A stretch of 64,000 nt of DNA from Alishewanella jeotgali KCTC 22429 (GCF_000245735.1 NZ_AHTH01000039.1:62001-126000); one strand, 5' to 3'. Numbered from the stretch's first letter, positions 36,298-45,999 are shown. The notes: generated by a model from the sequence alone, not told the origin. A program made the numbers and translations.

Positions 36298-37155
36298 CTA
36301 ACCGGACCAGCCCACGATCACTGTCACCACTGCGGTGATGACAAAAATAGCCGTGGCGAGCAGCATTTCTGCGACGATAGCCATTTGCAACCGCCTTGGA
36401 TCTGAATGTTGTTGCAGTGCGGGTACCAGCCTGAGTTTATTCAAGGCTCCTAAACTCAGCAAGCCAATAACCAGCAGTATTTTAGCAAGCAACAGTTGGC
36501 CATAGCTGGTGCTCCAAAGTTGCTCTGGCGCGGATAACAGCAGCCACAGCATGCTGACGCCGCTCAGCAGTATTAGCAGCAAAACCCCGATCATGATCTG
36601 ACCAAACTGGTGCAGTAACGCGTGCAGCCTTGCGGTTGGACTATGGCGGCAAAGCCGCCACAGCAGTGGCAGGGAGCCTACCCAAAAGCCAACAGCCAAC
36701 AGATGAGTTAGCAGCAGCAACTGCCCTGGCAGGCCAAAGCGCAGCAGGTGTCCGCCTTGCAAGAAACCGAACATCAGTAATAGCAATGCCAGACTTTGCA
36801 GCAGAATTGGCAGGTATTTAACCTTTAGAAGCAACAGGCTAAGCAACAGCAAGCCAAAGGCCGGCAATTGAAGACACAGCGTTTTTCCTGCGGCGTCCGG
36901 CCACAGAAATTGCATCAGTTCCCAATCAAACATGCCTCCCATGCCCGCCATGGCCATAGTTCCTACCTGCAGCAGAAAGCTGCTTAGCACGCTAAAAGCA
37001 CCCAGGCCAAACACCAGCGCCTGACCAGGCCGGCTTAGCGGTGCGCTAAGCCGGTGCCGCTGTGCCAGCCAGTTGCAGAGCACCAGCCCCAGTGTGATGG
37101 CCGTGCACAGATAAAGTAAGATCCGGCTTGCGGCAGCCCCTTGCTCCCAGTACAT
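36298..37155 (-). CDS. copD: Copper resistance membrane protein CopD
   Basis: A 285-residue polytopic inner-membrane protein with about eight helices. The Met-rich loop MAMAGMGGMFDWELM (about 67-82) and the THLLAVGFWVGSLPLL helix are typical of CopD, which works with periplasmic CopC in copper uptake or handling. It starts two bases after the copC stop and is followed by a small membrane protein. CopD families vary in whether they confer resistance or import. Confidence 0.86.
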   Translation of the reverse strand: MYWEQGAAASRILLYLCTAITLGLVLCNWLAQRHRLSAPLSRPGQALVFGLGAFSVLSSFLLQVGTMAMAGMGGMFDWELMQFLWPDAAGKTLCLQLPAFGLLLLSLLLLKVKYLPILLQSLALLLLMFGFLQGGHLLRFGLPGQLLLLTHLLAVGFWVGSLPLLWRLCRHSPTARLHALLHQFGQIMIGVLLLILLSGVSMLWLLLSAPEQLWSTSYGQLLLAKILLVIGLLSLGALNKLRLVPALQQHSDPRRLQMAIVAEMLLATAIFVITAVVTVIVGWSG

Positions 37156-37157
37156 GA

Positions 37158-37604
37158 TTAAATGCCCTGTGACTGCAATGTCAGCAGTCTCGCGTGATGG
37201 TGCTGGTGCTCATCCGCTTCAGGTTGCTTGCCAGGGGAGGATTCTGTTGCGTTTGGATCAATACTAAAGTCAATGACACCGCTGACCCTGTGGCCGTCAG
37301 CGCCTATGGCAGCCCAGGCAAACTGGTAGCTGCCAGCCTTCAGTGCCGGCAGTGTGAACTCAATATGATCGGTGGCTTCGGTATTGCGGCGAAAGCCAAA
37401 TTCAATGGCCTCTTCATCCAAGGTAAGCTCCAGCGATAACATCCGCACCGGATCACCAAAGTGTAGCATCACCACTTTAGGGGATGTTGTGAGCACGGCG
37501 TCCTTTGCCGGAATAGAGAACATTAGTGGGGTATGAGCTAAAGCTGCAGTGCATTGCAGGGCAAAGAAGATCAGGGCTGCCATCAGGCTAGCTAAAGTTT
37601 TCAT
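37158..37604 (-). CDS. copC: Periplasmic copper-binding protein CopC
   Basis: A CopC beta-barrel protein of about 148 residues. After a signal peptide ending in AALA the mature chain begins HTPL, giving the N-terminal histidine that forms the Cu(II) site. FSIPAKDAVLTTSPKVVMLHF and the late GADGHRVSGVIDF also fit. A charged tail with the metal-binding cluster EHQHHHAR follows. Three ATG codons occur in a row; the ATG at 37604 is best spaced from AAGGA, and an upstream TTG is unlikely. Translationally close to copD. Confidence 0.86.
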   Translation of the reverse strand: MKTLASLMAALIFFALQCTAALAHTPLMFSIPAKDAVLTTSPKVVMLHFGDPVRMLSLELTLDEEAIEFGFRRNTEATDHIEFTLPALKAGSYQFAWAAIGADGHRVSGVIDFSIDPNATESSPGKQPEADEHQHHHARLLTLQSQGI

Positions 37605-37716
37605 CATCATTTCCTTCAAAAATTTAATTGGTTTTGTATGGGGTACAACAGCATGCCCTGGTTTGGACCAAGACAGCCTTGCTAAACTGGGTTTAAAACC
37701 AAATCTATCAGCAGGT

Positions 37717-38115
37717 TTAGGGAGGTTGGGTGGCGCGGTTTAACAAAACGCTTAAATCAATAAAATCCAGGCTAGGGATGGGATCCGTTACCTGGGTAGC
37801 TTGAGGCGAACTCTGCTCGAAAGTCAGCGTAGCGGTGACACAGCAACTTGCGCACAGACTACAGACGGGAGTCGTCGCTTTGGCGGCGGCCTCAGGCTGA
37901 GATACATCGGCTTGACGAGGTAATTCCACTGTGCTGTTTAAAGGTTCTGCACTGGCTAACTGAGCTGAGCTGTTATCACTGGCCTGGGCATGGCTATCAA
38001 CCTGCTTGCTGGCTGACTCTGCAGGCTGGTGCCCGAGATGACAACCAGCCATAGCAAAACCAGTCACACTTTTCAGCAGCAAGGCAGCAATCATCAGCAG
38101 AGCGGTACAGCGCAT
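37717..38115 (-). CDS. Small exported Cys-rich protein, probable metal-binding
   Basis: A 132-residue protein with a signal peptide (residues 1 to about 23) followed by CHLGH, a Ser/Ala/Gln-rich linker and the cluster CSLCASCC (about residue 83). AMAGC may be a lipobox, so it could be a lipoprotein. The sequence after the cluster is short and ends in Pro-Pro, as in other small proteins beside CusAB loci. It is 113 bases upstream of copC on the same strand and divergent from the cus genes. No named family assigned. Confidence 0.7.
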   Translation of the reverse strand: MRCTALLMIAALLLKSVTGFAMAGCHLGHQPAESASKQVDSHAQASDNSSAQLASAEPLNSTVELPRQADVSQPEAAAKATTPVCSLCASCCVTATLTFEQSSPQATQVTDPIPSLDFIDLSVLLNRATQPP

Positions 38116-38250
38116 TAGGGCACCTAAGCATTCAATTCTGCGTAAACTTTAGCGAACTTTTCCTCTGCAGGCAAATATTCTGCCCTGTGGTATCGGCTGC
38201 ATTCTGCCACTTAATCTGGCCTGTGTTTTGATCTACTTGCCTTAATAATT

Positions 38251-38279
38251 TTGACAATTACAAGACGAAAGTGTAAATT
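38251..38279 (+). promoter_or_regulatory. Putative sigma-70 promoter of the cus operon
   Basis: A perfect TTGACA (38251-38256), a 17-base spacer and TAAATT (38274-38279, four of six matches), about 29 bases before the first ATG. No MerR-type or CusR-type dyad is visible, so it may be constitutive or regulated by an unseen factor. Confidence 0.6.
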
Positions 38280-38307
38280 AAGCGCATCTCAACTCTGGTA
38301 ACTGCAG

Positions 38308-38697
38308 ATGCTCAGCACTTTTGTACAACGGCAAAAAATCTGGGTCATCCCGATGATGGTTAGCCTTGCCTTGTCCTGGTGTTTGCTGTTCTGTGGTCAG
38401 CTATTTGCAGCAAATCATAGTGCAGAGCTGCAGCACGAGCCACCTTGCCATGGTGTCGTAACCGGGCAGTTAACGCAAGAACCACAGCTACTGCATGATT
38501 TATGCAGTGGCTGTGCGTTAGAGGCGGTACAAACGGTAACGCCTGAGTTGCCGGCAGCATTGCTGTGGCCCTATGCCATCATTGAGTTAGTGCAGCCTGG
38601 CCTTGTTGCCGGGCAGCAGATTTTATCTCAGGTAGTCAGTCCGCCTTATCCCCGAACGACCCCGCTTTACATTCAAAAATCTGCCTTATTAATTTAA
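38308..38697 (+). CDS. Small exported Cys/His protein leading the cus operon
   Basis: A 129-residue protein with an N-terminal hydrophobic helix (about 12-34) and mature CxxxxH and CxxC elements (PPCHG, LCSGCAL). Its C-terminus (PPYPRTTPLY) resembles small DUF2946-like proteins that accompany metal efflux genes; this is only a resemblance. It precedes cusB by 75 bases on the same strand and is divergent from the other Cys-rich gene. Probably a periplasmic metal-binding accessory. Confidence 0.65.
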   Translation: MLSTFVQRQKIWVIPMMVSLALSWCLLFCGQLFAANHSAELQHEPPCHGVVTGQLTQEPQLLHDLCSGCALEAVQTVTPELPAALLWPYAIIELVQPGLVAGQQILSQVVSPPYPRTTPLYIQKSALLI

Positions 38698-38772
38698 CAC
38701 CTGCAGTGATTCAGATTGGGCTGCATGCATTGGCGTGTAGTGTTATTTGTATTTACCCGGCAGGATAATTTT

Positions 38773-40614
38773 ATGTTTCGTTCTCAATCTTATAGCAAGA
38801 TGCTGTTTGGCTGGTGTGTGCTAATTAGTTACAACCTGATGGCTATGCCACATCAACATGCTTCTGAGCAGCATCAACATGCTAAGCCGCAGGCGTCGGC
38901 AGTGGCACAGCAAGGTGCACTTGCCGCGCTCAGCCCACAAGCAACCACACTTTATACTTGCTCGATGCATCCGCATTTTCGTTCTGAAAATCCAAACGAT
39001 CGCTGCCCCATCTGTGGTATGAGTTTAATTCCGGTTGAGCAGGATGATGATCCCTTGCCAGAAGGAGATGATGCTGTGATCCGGTTAAGCCCTCGGGCCA
39101 ATGCGTTATTGCAACCGGAGTTAACACCGGTTCTGAGACAGAAAGCCTCGGCTAGCCTGTCACTGGTGGGGCGTTTGGCGGCTGATCAGAGTCGACTTAA
39201 AACCATCAGTGCCTGGACTTCCGGGCGTATTGAGCAGCTTTATCTGGCTACCACGGCAGTGGATGTTCGCGAAGGTGACCCTATGGTCGAAATTTTTAAT
39301 CCTGAGCTTATCGTGATCCAGCAGGAGTTACTGCAAGCCAAGCAGTTGTCTGCTGGCCGTGGCGCAGGTTTACCTGCCGCCAGTACATTGGATGCTGCCC
39401 GCCGCCGCTTGCGTTTGCTCGGGGTGCCGGCGGCTCAGATTGAGCAGATCCTGCAACGAGAAACCCTGCAGGATACGGTGACCATTTCTGCACCCGTTTC
39501 TGGTCGAGTGATGGAGCGCATGGTTAATAGTGGGGCCTATGTTAGCACCGGTCAGCCATTATTTACGGTGCTGGGACTTGAGACGCTGTGGCTGGAGCTT
39601 GAGGTGTTCGAACATCAGTTAGGCGATATCCGGCCGGGACAGACACTGCAGGTTACGCTGCTGGCGTTGCCCGGTGAAACGCTGGAAGCCAAAGTGCAGC
39701 TGATAGAGCCGGAGGTCGACAGCTACCGGCGTACGGCCCGGCTGCGGGCGGTACTGCCCAATCGGGATGGCAGGTTAAAGCCTGGTATGCTGGCCAACGC
39801 CACCCTCAGCACTGAACAGACTGAGGCATTGTTAATTCCGGTTTCGGCGGTGCTAGTAACCGGTGAGCGGGCGCTGGTATATGTGAAATTAGACGACGAA
39901 AGACCTACCTATGCCGGGCGTGAAGTGACTTTGGGACGACGTTTGGGTGACCATTACGAACTATTGGCTGGCTTAAACGAACATGAGTTGGTGGTTAGCA
40001 AAGGTGCGTTCAGGTTGGATAGTGAGCTACAGATCCGTGGCTTGCCCAGCATGATGTCGCCTGGTGGCGGTGCAGATCCGCACGCCGGACACCGGCATGC
40101 CGTGGCCTCGGACAAGAAGGATCAAACTTCGGTGATAAAGCCAGTCACTGACAAGGCGCCACAAGTCGATTTTCGTCTAACCGACACCGAACACCAAAGC
40201 TTACTGGCGGCCTATCAGCAACTCTATCTGGCATTAACCGAAGATAACCTCAGTGAGTGGCAAGCTGGAACCGCTCGTTTTCAACAGCTAGTTGCGCAAA
40301 TCAACTGGCCGGCGAATTTTCCACGGATTGTCGTTGCACTGCAGCATGGCCGCGATGAGATCGACGATGTGACCAGCTTAGCTGACGCCAGAGCACAGTT
40401 TTACCAGCATAACTTAGGTTTGTTGCGTCTGGCTGAATTGGGTGTGATTGCACCGGGTTGGTATCGGGCGTTTTGCCCAATGGCGCGCAATGGCGACGGT
40501 GCAGCCTGGTTACAGCCACAGCAAAATATTCTGAATCCCTATTTTGGTGCCATGATGCTGCGATGTGGCGAGGTTGAGCAACAATTCGCATCAGGAGAGA
40601 CGCATGAACACTGA
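38773..40614 (+). CDS. cusB: CusB-type periplasmic adaptor with heavy-metal-binding and DUF3347-like domains
   Basis: A 613-residue membrane-fusion protein. After the signal peptide comes a His-rich stretch (HQHASEQHQH), a heavy-metal-binding domain (YTCSMHPHFRSENP, CPICGM), the HlyD-like barrel-sandwich, hairpin and beta-barrel core (about 100-420), and a C-terminal DUF3347-like domain with CPMARNGDGAAWL, NPYFG and MMLRCGE. It links the CusA pump to an outer-membrane channel and delivers Cu+/Ag+ to it. The ATG at 38773 has AGGA eight bases upstream. The last codons overlap the start of cusA. Confidence 0.9.
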   Translation: MFRSQSYSKMLFGWCVLISYNLMAMPHQHASEQHQHAKPQASAVAQQGALAALSPQATTLYTCSMHPHFRSENPNDRCPICGMSLIPVEQDDDPLPEGDDAVIRLSPRANALLQPELTPVLRQKASASLSLVGRLAADQSRLKTISAWTSGRIEQLYLATTAVDVREGDPMVEIFNPELIVIQQELLQAKQLSAGRGAGLPAASTLDAARRRLRLLGVPAAQIEQILQRETLQDTVTISAPVSGRVMERMVNSGAYVSTGQPLFTVLGLETLWLELEVFEHQLGDIRPGQTLQVTLLALPGETLEAKVQLIEPEVDSYRRTARLRAVLPNRDGRLKPGMLANATLSTEQTEALLIPVSAVLVTGERALVYVKLDDERPTYAGREVTLGRRLGDHYELLAGLNEHELVVSKGAFRLDSELQIRGLPSMMSPGGGADPHAGHRHAVASDKKDQTSVIKPVTDKAPQVDFRLTDTEHQSLLAAYQQLYLALTEDNLSEWQAGTARFQQLVAQINWPANFPRIVVALQHGRDEIDDVTSLADARAQFYQHNLGLLRLAELGVIAPGWYRAFCPMARNGDGAAWLQPQQNILNPYFGAMMLRCGEVEQQFASGETHEH

Positions 40615-43600
40615 ATTGCCGGTGCGTCCTTGGTTTGAGCGATTATTAGCCACCTGTTTAGCGCAAAAACTCTTGGTGATGTTGTTGGCAGCATTGCTGT
40701 TACTGGCAGGTGTTGCCTATGCCCCCTTCGGTTGGAAAACCGGTATGCCGCTTGAGCCAGTAGCGGTGGATGCTATTCCAAATTTGGGTGAAAACCAGCA
40801 AATTGTTTTTACTGACTGGCCAGGCCGTTCACCGCAGGACGTGCAGGATCAACTTACCTATCCGCTTAGCGTCGCTCTAATGGGGGTGCCGGGAGTTAAA
40901 GATGTGCGCTCGGTGTCAATGTTTGGTTTTTCCAGCATTGCGGTGATCTTTGACGATAATACCGAGTTTTACTGGTCCCGTACCCGTTTACTCGAAAAAC
41001 TGGCCAGCTTGGCTCCGGGTACCCTGCCGGATGGGGTGCAGCCGACGCTCGGACCTGATGCCACGGCGCTGGGGCAGGTGTATTTATATACTCTTGAGGG
41101 CCGTGATCCTACCGGTAGAACGACCGGTGGCTGGGATCTCGATGAGCTGCGCACGGTGCAGGATTGGTATCTGAGTACCGGCTTACTGGCGGCTGAGGGG
41201 ATCAGTGAGGTTGCCTCTATCGGTGGTTATGTCCGTGAATATCAGGTGGAAGTAAACCCGGACCTGTTACGTATTTTTCAGGTCAGTTTGGCGGATGTGA
41301 GTGATGCTGTGATGGCGTCAAATCTGGATGTCAGTGCCGGCAGTCGCGAAATTAACGGCGCCGAGTATCTGATCCGCGGCGTAGGTTATATTAAAAGCCT
41401 GGCCGATATCGAGCAGGCGGTGGTAAGACTGGCAGCGGACAACACGCCGATCCGGGTCAGTGATGTGGCCAGAGTTCAGCTTGGTCCGGCAGCGCGGCGC
41501 GGCGCATTAGATGTGAACGGTGCCGAAGCTGTGGGTGGGGTGGTAACGGTACGCGAGGGCTATAACCCGCGCCGGGCCATTGAGAATGTCAAGCGTCGTT
41601 TAGACGAAGTTAGCCGTGGTTTGCCAGCGAAAGCGGTGATCGATTGGCAGCAGGTGAATGCATCTGAAGTGGCGTCCTTTGCTGCTTTGCAACAACTACC
41701 CGCCTGGCAAGGACGGGATAGCGCCAGCCAGCAAGCCTGGCTCAATTACCTTAGAACCACTCCTGGCGATGCTTGGCCTGCTTGGTTAACCCTAAGTCAG
41801 CTGACGGTTGTACCATTTTACGATCGCAGCGAACTGATTGATGAAACCCTCGGCACCTTGCAGGATGCATTAACCCAGCAACTGCTGGTGACCATAGTAG
41901 TGGTACTGGCATTACTGTTACATTTTCGCGCTGCGCTTGCCGTCAGTCTGATGCTGCCGTTGGCGGTACTGCTGAGTTTTATTACGATGAAGTGGCTGGC
42001 AGTAGATGCCAATATCGTGGCTCTGGCCGGGATCGCCATTGCGATAGGGACCATCGTCGATATGGGAATTATCGTCAGTGAGAACCTGTTACGCCAACGT
42101 CAACAGGAGCCAGACCTTAGCAGTATCGCATTGGTTAAAAAAGCAGGTGCCGAAGTGGGGCCGGCTATTCTTACCGCTATCAGTACCACCGTCATTAGCT
42201 TTTTACCGGTGTTTACCATGACCGGTGCCGAAGGAAAGTTGTTTGGTCCGCTGGCTTATACTAAAACCTTCGTCTTGCTTGCTGCTGCGTTGCTGGCGTT
42301 AACCGTATTGCCAGTCATTCTGTGTTTATTATTTAAATGGCGCCGCAGCGAATTAAGCAGCCACTGGCAGCGCTGGTTATTGAGTAGCCGGCGTTGGTGG
42401 TTATTGCTGGCGCTTATTATCATCTTTGTCTGGTCAGGTTACAGCTTGCTTGGCTGGGCGACCCTGTTCTATGGACTGGTGCTGCTTGCTCATTCCCACT
42501 TGAGACATCGGCTTTGGTCCCATTTACAACACCAGCAACCAGTCTTAGCGCAGCGCATACTTAGATTGCGCCAGCGTCTGGCACAGCTAAGGACGCCCTG
42601 GCTGTGGTCGCTTGGCCACAAATTACTCATCCTGGCAGTGTTAGTGGCGGCGGTCAGTATTCTAAGCCAGGTTTGGTTGCCGCTTGGGCCTATGGCCGGC
42701 CAGTTTGCCAACTGGAGTTTTGTTAGCTTGCTGTTGCTATTGGTGCTGGGCGGCTTTCTGCTGTTTTTATGGAGTTACCCCTTCCTGCTCGCGCTATTTT
42801 TACGCGTTAAAGTGCTGTTTTTGTGTTTACCGTTGCTAATTATCGGCTACGGTACGACGGTGTGGCTGGGGGCACAGCAGACGCTGGGATGGGTACCGGC
42901 ACTGTATGCCGGGCTGGGCGGTGATGCTAACCATATCAGGCATAGCGAGAGCTGGGTGCATTTAACCCACCGTTATCCTGGATTGGGGCGGGAGTTTATG
43001 CCGGCACTGGATGAAGGCGCCTTTTTGCTGATGCCGAGCTTAATGCCGCATGCCTCTATTGGCGAAGCGCTGGCGATTTTGCAACAACAGGACGCCGCCA
43101 TTGCGGCGATCCCAGAAGTACGCTCAGTTGTGGGTAAAATTGGCCGGGCAGAAACGGCTTTGGATCCGGCGCCACTTGGCATGATTGAAACCCTGATCCA
43201 ATATCACAGCGAATTTAAAACTGACGAACGCGGCCGTCGGCGTTACTTTAAAGTCGATAGCCAGAGTGGTGACTTTATCCGCGATACGAATGGCGAGTTG
43301 ATTGAAGATGCAAAGGGCCGGCCATACCGGCAATGGCGCGAGCATATTCAATCGCCCGACGATATCTGGCAGGAAATCGTTCGTGCAGCGCAGGTACCAG
43401 GTGTGACCTCGGCGCCGAAGTTACAACCGATAGAAACCCGCTTACTGATGTTGCAAACCGGCATGCGCGCGGCCATGGGGGTGAAACTCTCAGCGCCGGA
43501 TCTTGAGACCTTGGATGGCTTAGCGGTAGAGCTGGAGCAACTGCTACGCCAGGCGCCCGGGGTACAGTCTGCTTCGGTCAGTGCTGAGCGGGTGGTTGGC

Positions 43601-44638
43601 CAGCCCTATCTGGAGGTAGTCCCGGATAGGGCTGCCATTGCCCGTTATGGTTTGAGTATGCAGCAGGTGCAGCAAAATCTCGCCGCTGCAGTAGGCGGAA
43701 TGGAGGCGGGGCGCACTGTGGAGGGGCGCGAGCGCTATGGTATCACGGTGCGGTATATGCGTGAGCGCCGTGATAGTCTGGAGCAACTCTCTGAAATCCT
43801 GATTGATACCCCAGCGGGCTATCCGGTACCGCTGACACAGCTAGCGGAAATTCGTTATCAGCGCGGGCCTCAGATGATCCGCGCCGAAAACACCTTTTTA
43901 ACCGCCTATGTGACCTTTGGTGGCTTAAGCGGTTGGGCTGAGGTTGACGTCGTCGATGCGGTTGCCGGCTATTTACAACAGGCCATTGCCTCGGGTGACT
44001 GGCAACTACCAGCCGGCGCCAGTTATAGTTTTGCCGGCAGTTTTGAGCATCAGCAACGTGCCAGTAACACTTTGCAGTGGGTGATCCCGCTGTCGCTGGT
44101 ACTGATTTTTATGTTGCTGTATTTGCAGTTTCAGCAGGTGACGACTGCGCTGATGATCTTTAGCAGTATAGCGGTGGCTTGGGCTGGTGGCTTTATTGCA
44201 CTGGATCTTTTCGCGCAGCCCTGGTTTTTAAACATCGACTGGTTTGAGATCAATATGCGCCAGCTGTTCCAGTTACAGAGCTACCACCTGAGTATTGCCG
44301 TCTGGGTAGGCTTCCTCGCGCTGTTTGGTATTGCCGTGGATGATGGCGTAGTGATGGCAACCTATCTGAAGCAGCAGTTTGCGACATTGAAACCGGCAAG
44401 TCGCAGCGAGGTGCGGGAACTGGTGATGCAGGCGGCGTTAAAACGCATTCGCCCCTGTTTAATGACCTCGGCCACCACGATACTGGCGCTATTACCGGTA
44501 CTCAGCTCCACTGGTCGCGGTGCTGATCTGATGATCCCGATGGCGATACCGACGCTTGGCGGCATGCTGTTTGTGCTACTTAGCGTCTTTATGGTACCGG
44601 TGCTCTATGCTGCCCGGGAGGAGTGGCGCTTGCGTTAA
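40604..44638 (+). CDS. cusA: Long-form CusA-type heavy-metal RND efflux pump
   Basis: A 1344-residue RND transporter, about 300 longer than E. coli CusA. Family segments include VDAIPNLGENQQIVFTDWPG, PLSVALMGVPGV, the GIAIAIGTIVDMGII helix and LVGKIGR-like ALDPAPLG. The extra length is mostly two parts: a hydrophobic block of extra helices (about 585-780) and a charged insert after the AETALDPAP segment (about 870-920). Another 25-residue insert lies near 370. As I recall the E. coli copper site (M573, M623, M672), only the middle Met (LLMLQTG) is clearly kept. The sequence is close in style to the long CusA proteins of Bacteroidetes. ATG with AGGAG seven bases upstream; overlaps cusB. Confidence 0.9.
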   Translation: MNTELPVRPWFERLLATCLAQKLLVMLLAALLLLAGVAYAPFGWKTGMPLEPVAVDAIPNLGENQQIVFTDWPGRSPQDVQDQLTYPLSVALMGVPGVKDVRSVSMFGFSSIAVIFDDNTEFYWSRTRLLEKLASLAPGTLPDGVQPTLGPDATALGQVYLYTLEGRDPTGRTTGGWDLDELRTVQDWYLSTGLLAAEGISEVASIGGYVREYQVEVNPDLLRIFQVSLADVSDAVMASNLDVSAGSREINGAEYLIRGVGYIKSLADIEQAVVRLAADNTPIRVSDVARVQLGPAARRGALDVNGAEAVGGVVTVREGYNPRRAIENVKRRLDEVSRGLPAKAVIDWQQVNASEVASFAALQQLPAWQGRDSASQQAWLNYLRTTPGDAWPAWLTLSQLTVVPFYDRSELIDETLGTLQDALTQQLLVTIVVVLALLLHFRAALAVSLMLPLAVLLSFITMKWLAVDANIVALAGIAIAIGTIVDMGIIVSENLLRQRQQEPDLSSIALVKKAGAEVGPAILTAISTTVISFLPVFTMTGAEGKLFGPLAYTKTFVLLAAALLALTVLPVILCLLFKWRRSELSSHWQRWLLSSRRWWLLLALIIIFVWSGYSLLGWATLFYGLVLLAHSHLRHRLWSHLQHQQPVLAQRILRLRQRLAQLRTPWLWSLGHKLLILAVLVAAVSILSQVWLPLGPMAGQFANWSFVSLLLLLVLGGFLLFLWSYPFLLALFLRVKVLFLCLPLLIIGYGTTVWLGAQQTLGWVPALYAGLGGDANHIRHSESWVHLTHRYPGLGREFMPALDEGAFLLMPSLMPHASIGEALAILQQQDAAIAAIPEVRSVVGKIGRAETALDPAPLGMIETLIQYHSEFKTDERGRRRYFKVDSQSGDFIRDTNGELIEDAKGRPYRQWREHIQSPDDIWQEIVRAAQVPGVTSAPKLQPIETRLLMLQTGMRAAMGVKLSAPDLETLDGLAVELEQLLRQAPGVQSASVSAERVVGQPYLEVVPDRAAIARYGLSMQQVQQNLAAAVGGMEAGRTVEGRERYGITVRYMRERRDSLEQLSEILIDTPAGYPVPLTQLAEIRYQRGPQMIRAENTFLTAYVTFGGLSGWAEVDVVDAVAGYLQQAIASGDWQLPAGASYSFAGSFEHQQRASNTLQWVIPLSLVLIFMLLYLQFQQVTTALMIFSSIAVAWAGGFIALDLFAQPWFLNIDWFEINMRQLFQLQSYHLSIAVWVGFLALFGIAVDDGVVMATYLKQQFATLKPASRSEVRELVMQAALKRIRPCLMTSATTILALLPVLSSTGRGADLMIPMAIPTLGGMLFVLLSVFMVPVLYAAREEWRLR

Positions 44639-44656
44639 TAGGCAATCCGGTGCAGT

Positions 44657-44699
44657 TGTAGCATCCTAGCCGCACCTCTCTGGCGGCTTTGATGCTACA
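44657..44699. terminator. Long hairpin between cusA and the acyltransferase gene
   Basis: Outer arms TGTAGCATC and GATGCTACA (nine perfect pairs) enclose a second perfect six-base stem (AGCCGC / GCGGCT) with a nine-base loop. It sits between convergent genes and probably terminates or stabilises both transcripts, although no T run is present. Confidence 0.55.
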
Positions 44700-44733
44700 G
44701 CCCCTGCTTTTGCTAAGTTGCCTTACCGTAGCG

Positions 44734-45999
44734 CTATATCGCGCTTGCCAACAACCGCAGCGCCAGCGGGCTTACCAGCAAGGCGCCAAGCAGATAGCCG
44801 CAAAAGCGTTGGCGCTGACTAAACGGATAACCGGTGTTAAGCCCGATCAGTGCCGAACACCAGGGTAAGCGCCACCCCAGCCAGACCAATAAAGCACAGG
44901 CTGCTGCCGTGAACACTAAGATCAGACTCGCTTCGGCCAGTGCGCCCACGGCATGGGGCGTCAGCCATAGTGCCGCTACGATTAATAACGTCTGATGCAC
45001 TAAATAACAGGGAAACACCGCGCGGTTGGCTATATTCAGATAACGGTGTGGCCGGTTCAGATAGTGCTGCGCCAGTGCCAGTAACCAGGCTACCACTGCT
45101 ACACCTTGCAGCGAAAAGCTTAGTCTGAGAGCAAAACGCATTGGCTGCTGATAATCTGGCCACTGCGCCGGTTGCTGCAACTGGAAATATAACAGACAGA
45201 GCAGCAGATAATTCAGCAAACAGAACCACCCTAACGGACGGCGGCAGGCGTTAAGTTGCTGCCAAAATCCGGGTACTGAAACCAGTGCCATGCCGAGCAG
45301 GAAAAACAGCAAGCCCTGCAGATCCCGGATACTGTCACCGCTGAATTGATAACGACAGAGTAACAACAGGGCACCCACCCACACTAAAAACCAACCGATA
45401 GGCATCGTAAATAACCGCGTCAGTAGCCGATTTAGCCCAGGCAAATACAATAAAGGCGCAAGTAGCATGGCCAGTAAGGTAAAGCGCCACAGGGAGCGTA
45501 AAAACCACAGATGATTGACATCAACATGTGGCCAAACGCCCCGTTGATAATTAGCAAATAGCGGATGATCCAGCTCAAAAAACGCCAGATAAAACTGCCA
45601 GTAGCTCAGCGAGAGGCCGTCTTTTTGTACCATTTCGGCATAGAGCTGTGGTGGTACTATAATCCAGAGCCCTACCATTAGCGGCAACAGCAGCAACACG
45701 GTTCGCTTGCCGGCAAATTGCAGGTAAGCCCGCAGCCCCGGTAAACGCTTTAGCGCAGTACCAAGGGCAAAGCCGGCAATTAACCAAATTAGCAGCATCC
45801 GCCACGGCGAGGACAGCAGCATCAGATACTCCAGCGATGACGATAAGTACTGACTCTTATAGTGGTAGTCCCAGGAAGCAACATATAACATCCCCAGGTG
45901 GTATAGCATCAAGAGTCCGAACGCCAGCACTCTTAGCCAATCCAGGTCGTAGCGTCGTTCGGGGTGGCTTGTGGTGGTTCCGGGCACAGTATCGGTCAT
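44734..45999 (-). CDS. Acyltransferase-3-family membrane protein
   Basis: A 421-residue polytopic membrane protein with about ten helices. It begins with the acyltransferase-3 signature RYDLDWLRVLAFGLLMLYHLGM, has HLWFLRSLWRF near 160 and a late CYLVHQTLLIV helix. Such proteins O-acylate envelope glycans or small molecules (OpgC-like). The substrate cannot be told. The ATG has AGGAG six bases upstream. It is divergent from a membrane LytTR regulator, a pairing that suggests dedicated control. Confidence 0.88.
   Translation of the reverse strand: MTDTVPGTTTSHPERRYDLDWLRVLAFGLLMLYHLGMLYVASWDYHYKSQYLSSSLEYLMLLSSPWRMLLIWLIAGFALGTALKRLPGLRAYLQFAGKRTVLLLLPLMVGLWIIVPPQLYAEMVQKDGLSLSYWQFYLAFFELDHPLFANYQRGVWPHVDVNHLWFLRSLWRFTLLAMLLAPLLYLPGLNRLLTRLFTMPIGWFLVWVGALLLLCRYQFSGDSIRDLQGLLFFLLGMALVSVPGFWQQLNACRRPLGWFCLLNYLLLCLLYFQLQQPAQWPDYQQPMRFALRLSFSLQGVAVVAWLLALAQHYLNRPHRYLNIANRAVFPCYLVHQTLLIVAALWLTPHAVGALAEASLILVFTAAACALLVWLGWRLPWCSALIGLNTGYPFSQRQRFCGYLLGALLVSPLALRLLASAI

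Noticed and set aside
38221-38307. CusR-type operator before the cus genes
   Set aside because: TTGACAATTACAAGAC only half matches the TGACAA-N2-TTGTCA pattern; the second arm is wrong, so it is read as a plain -35 box.
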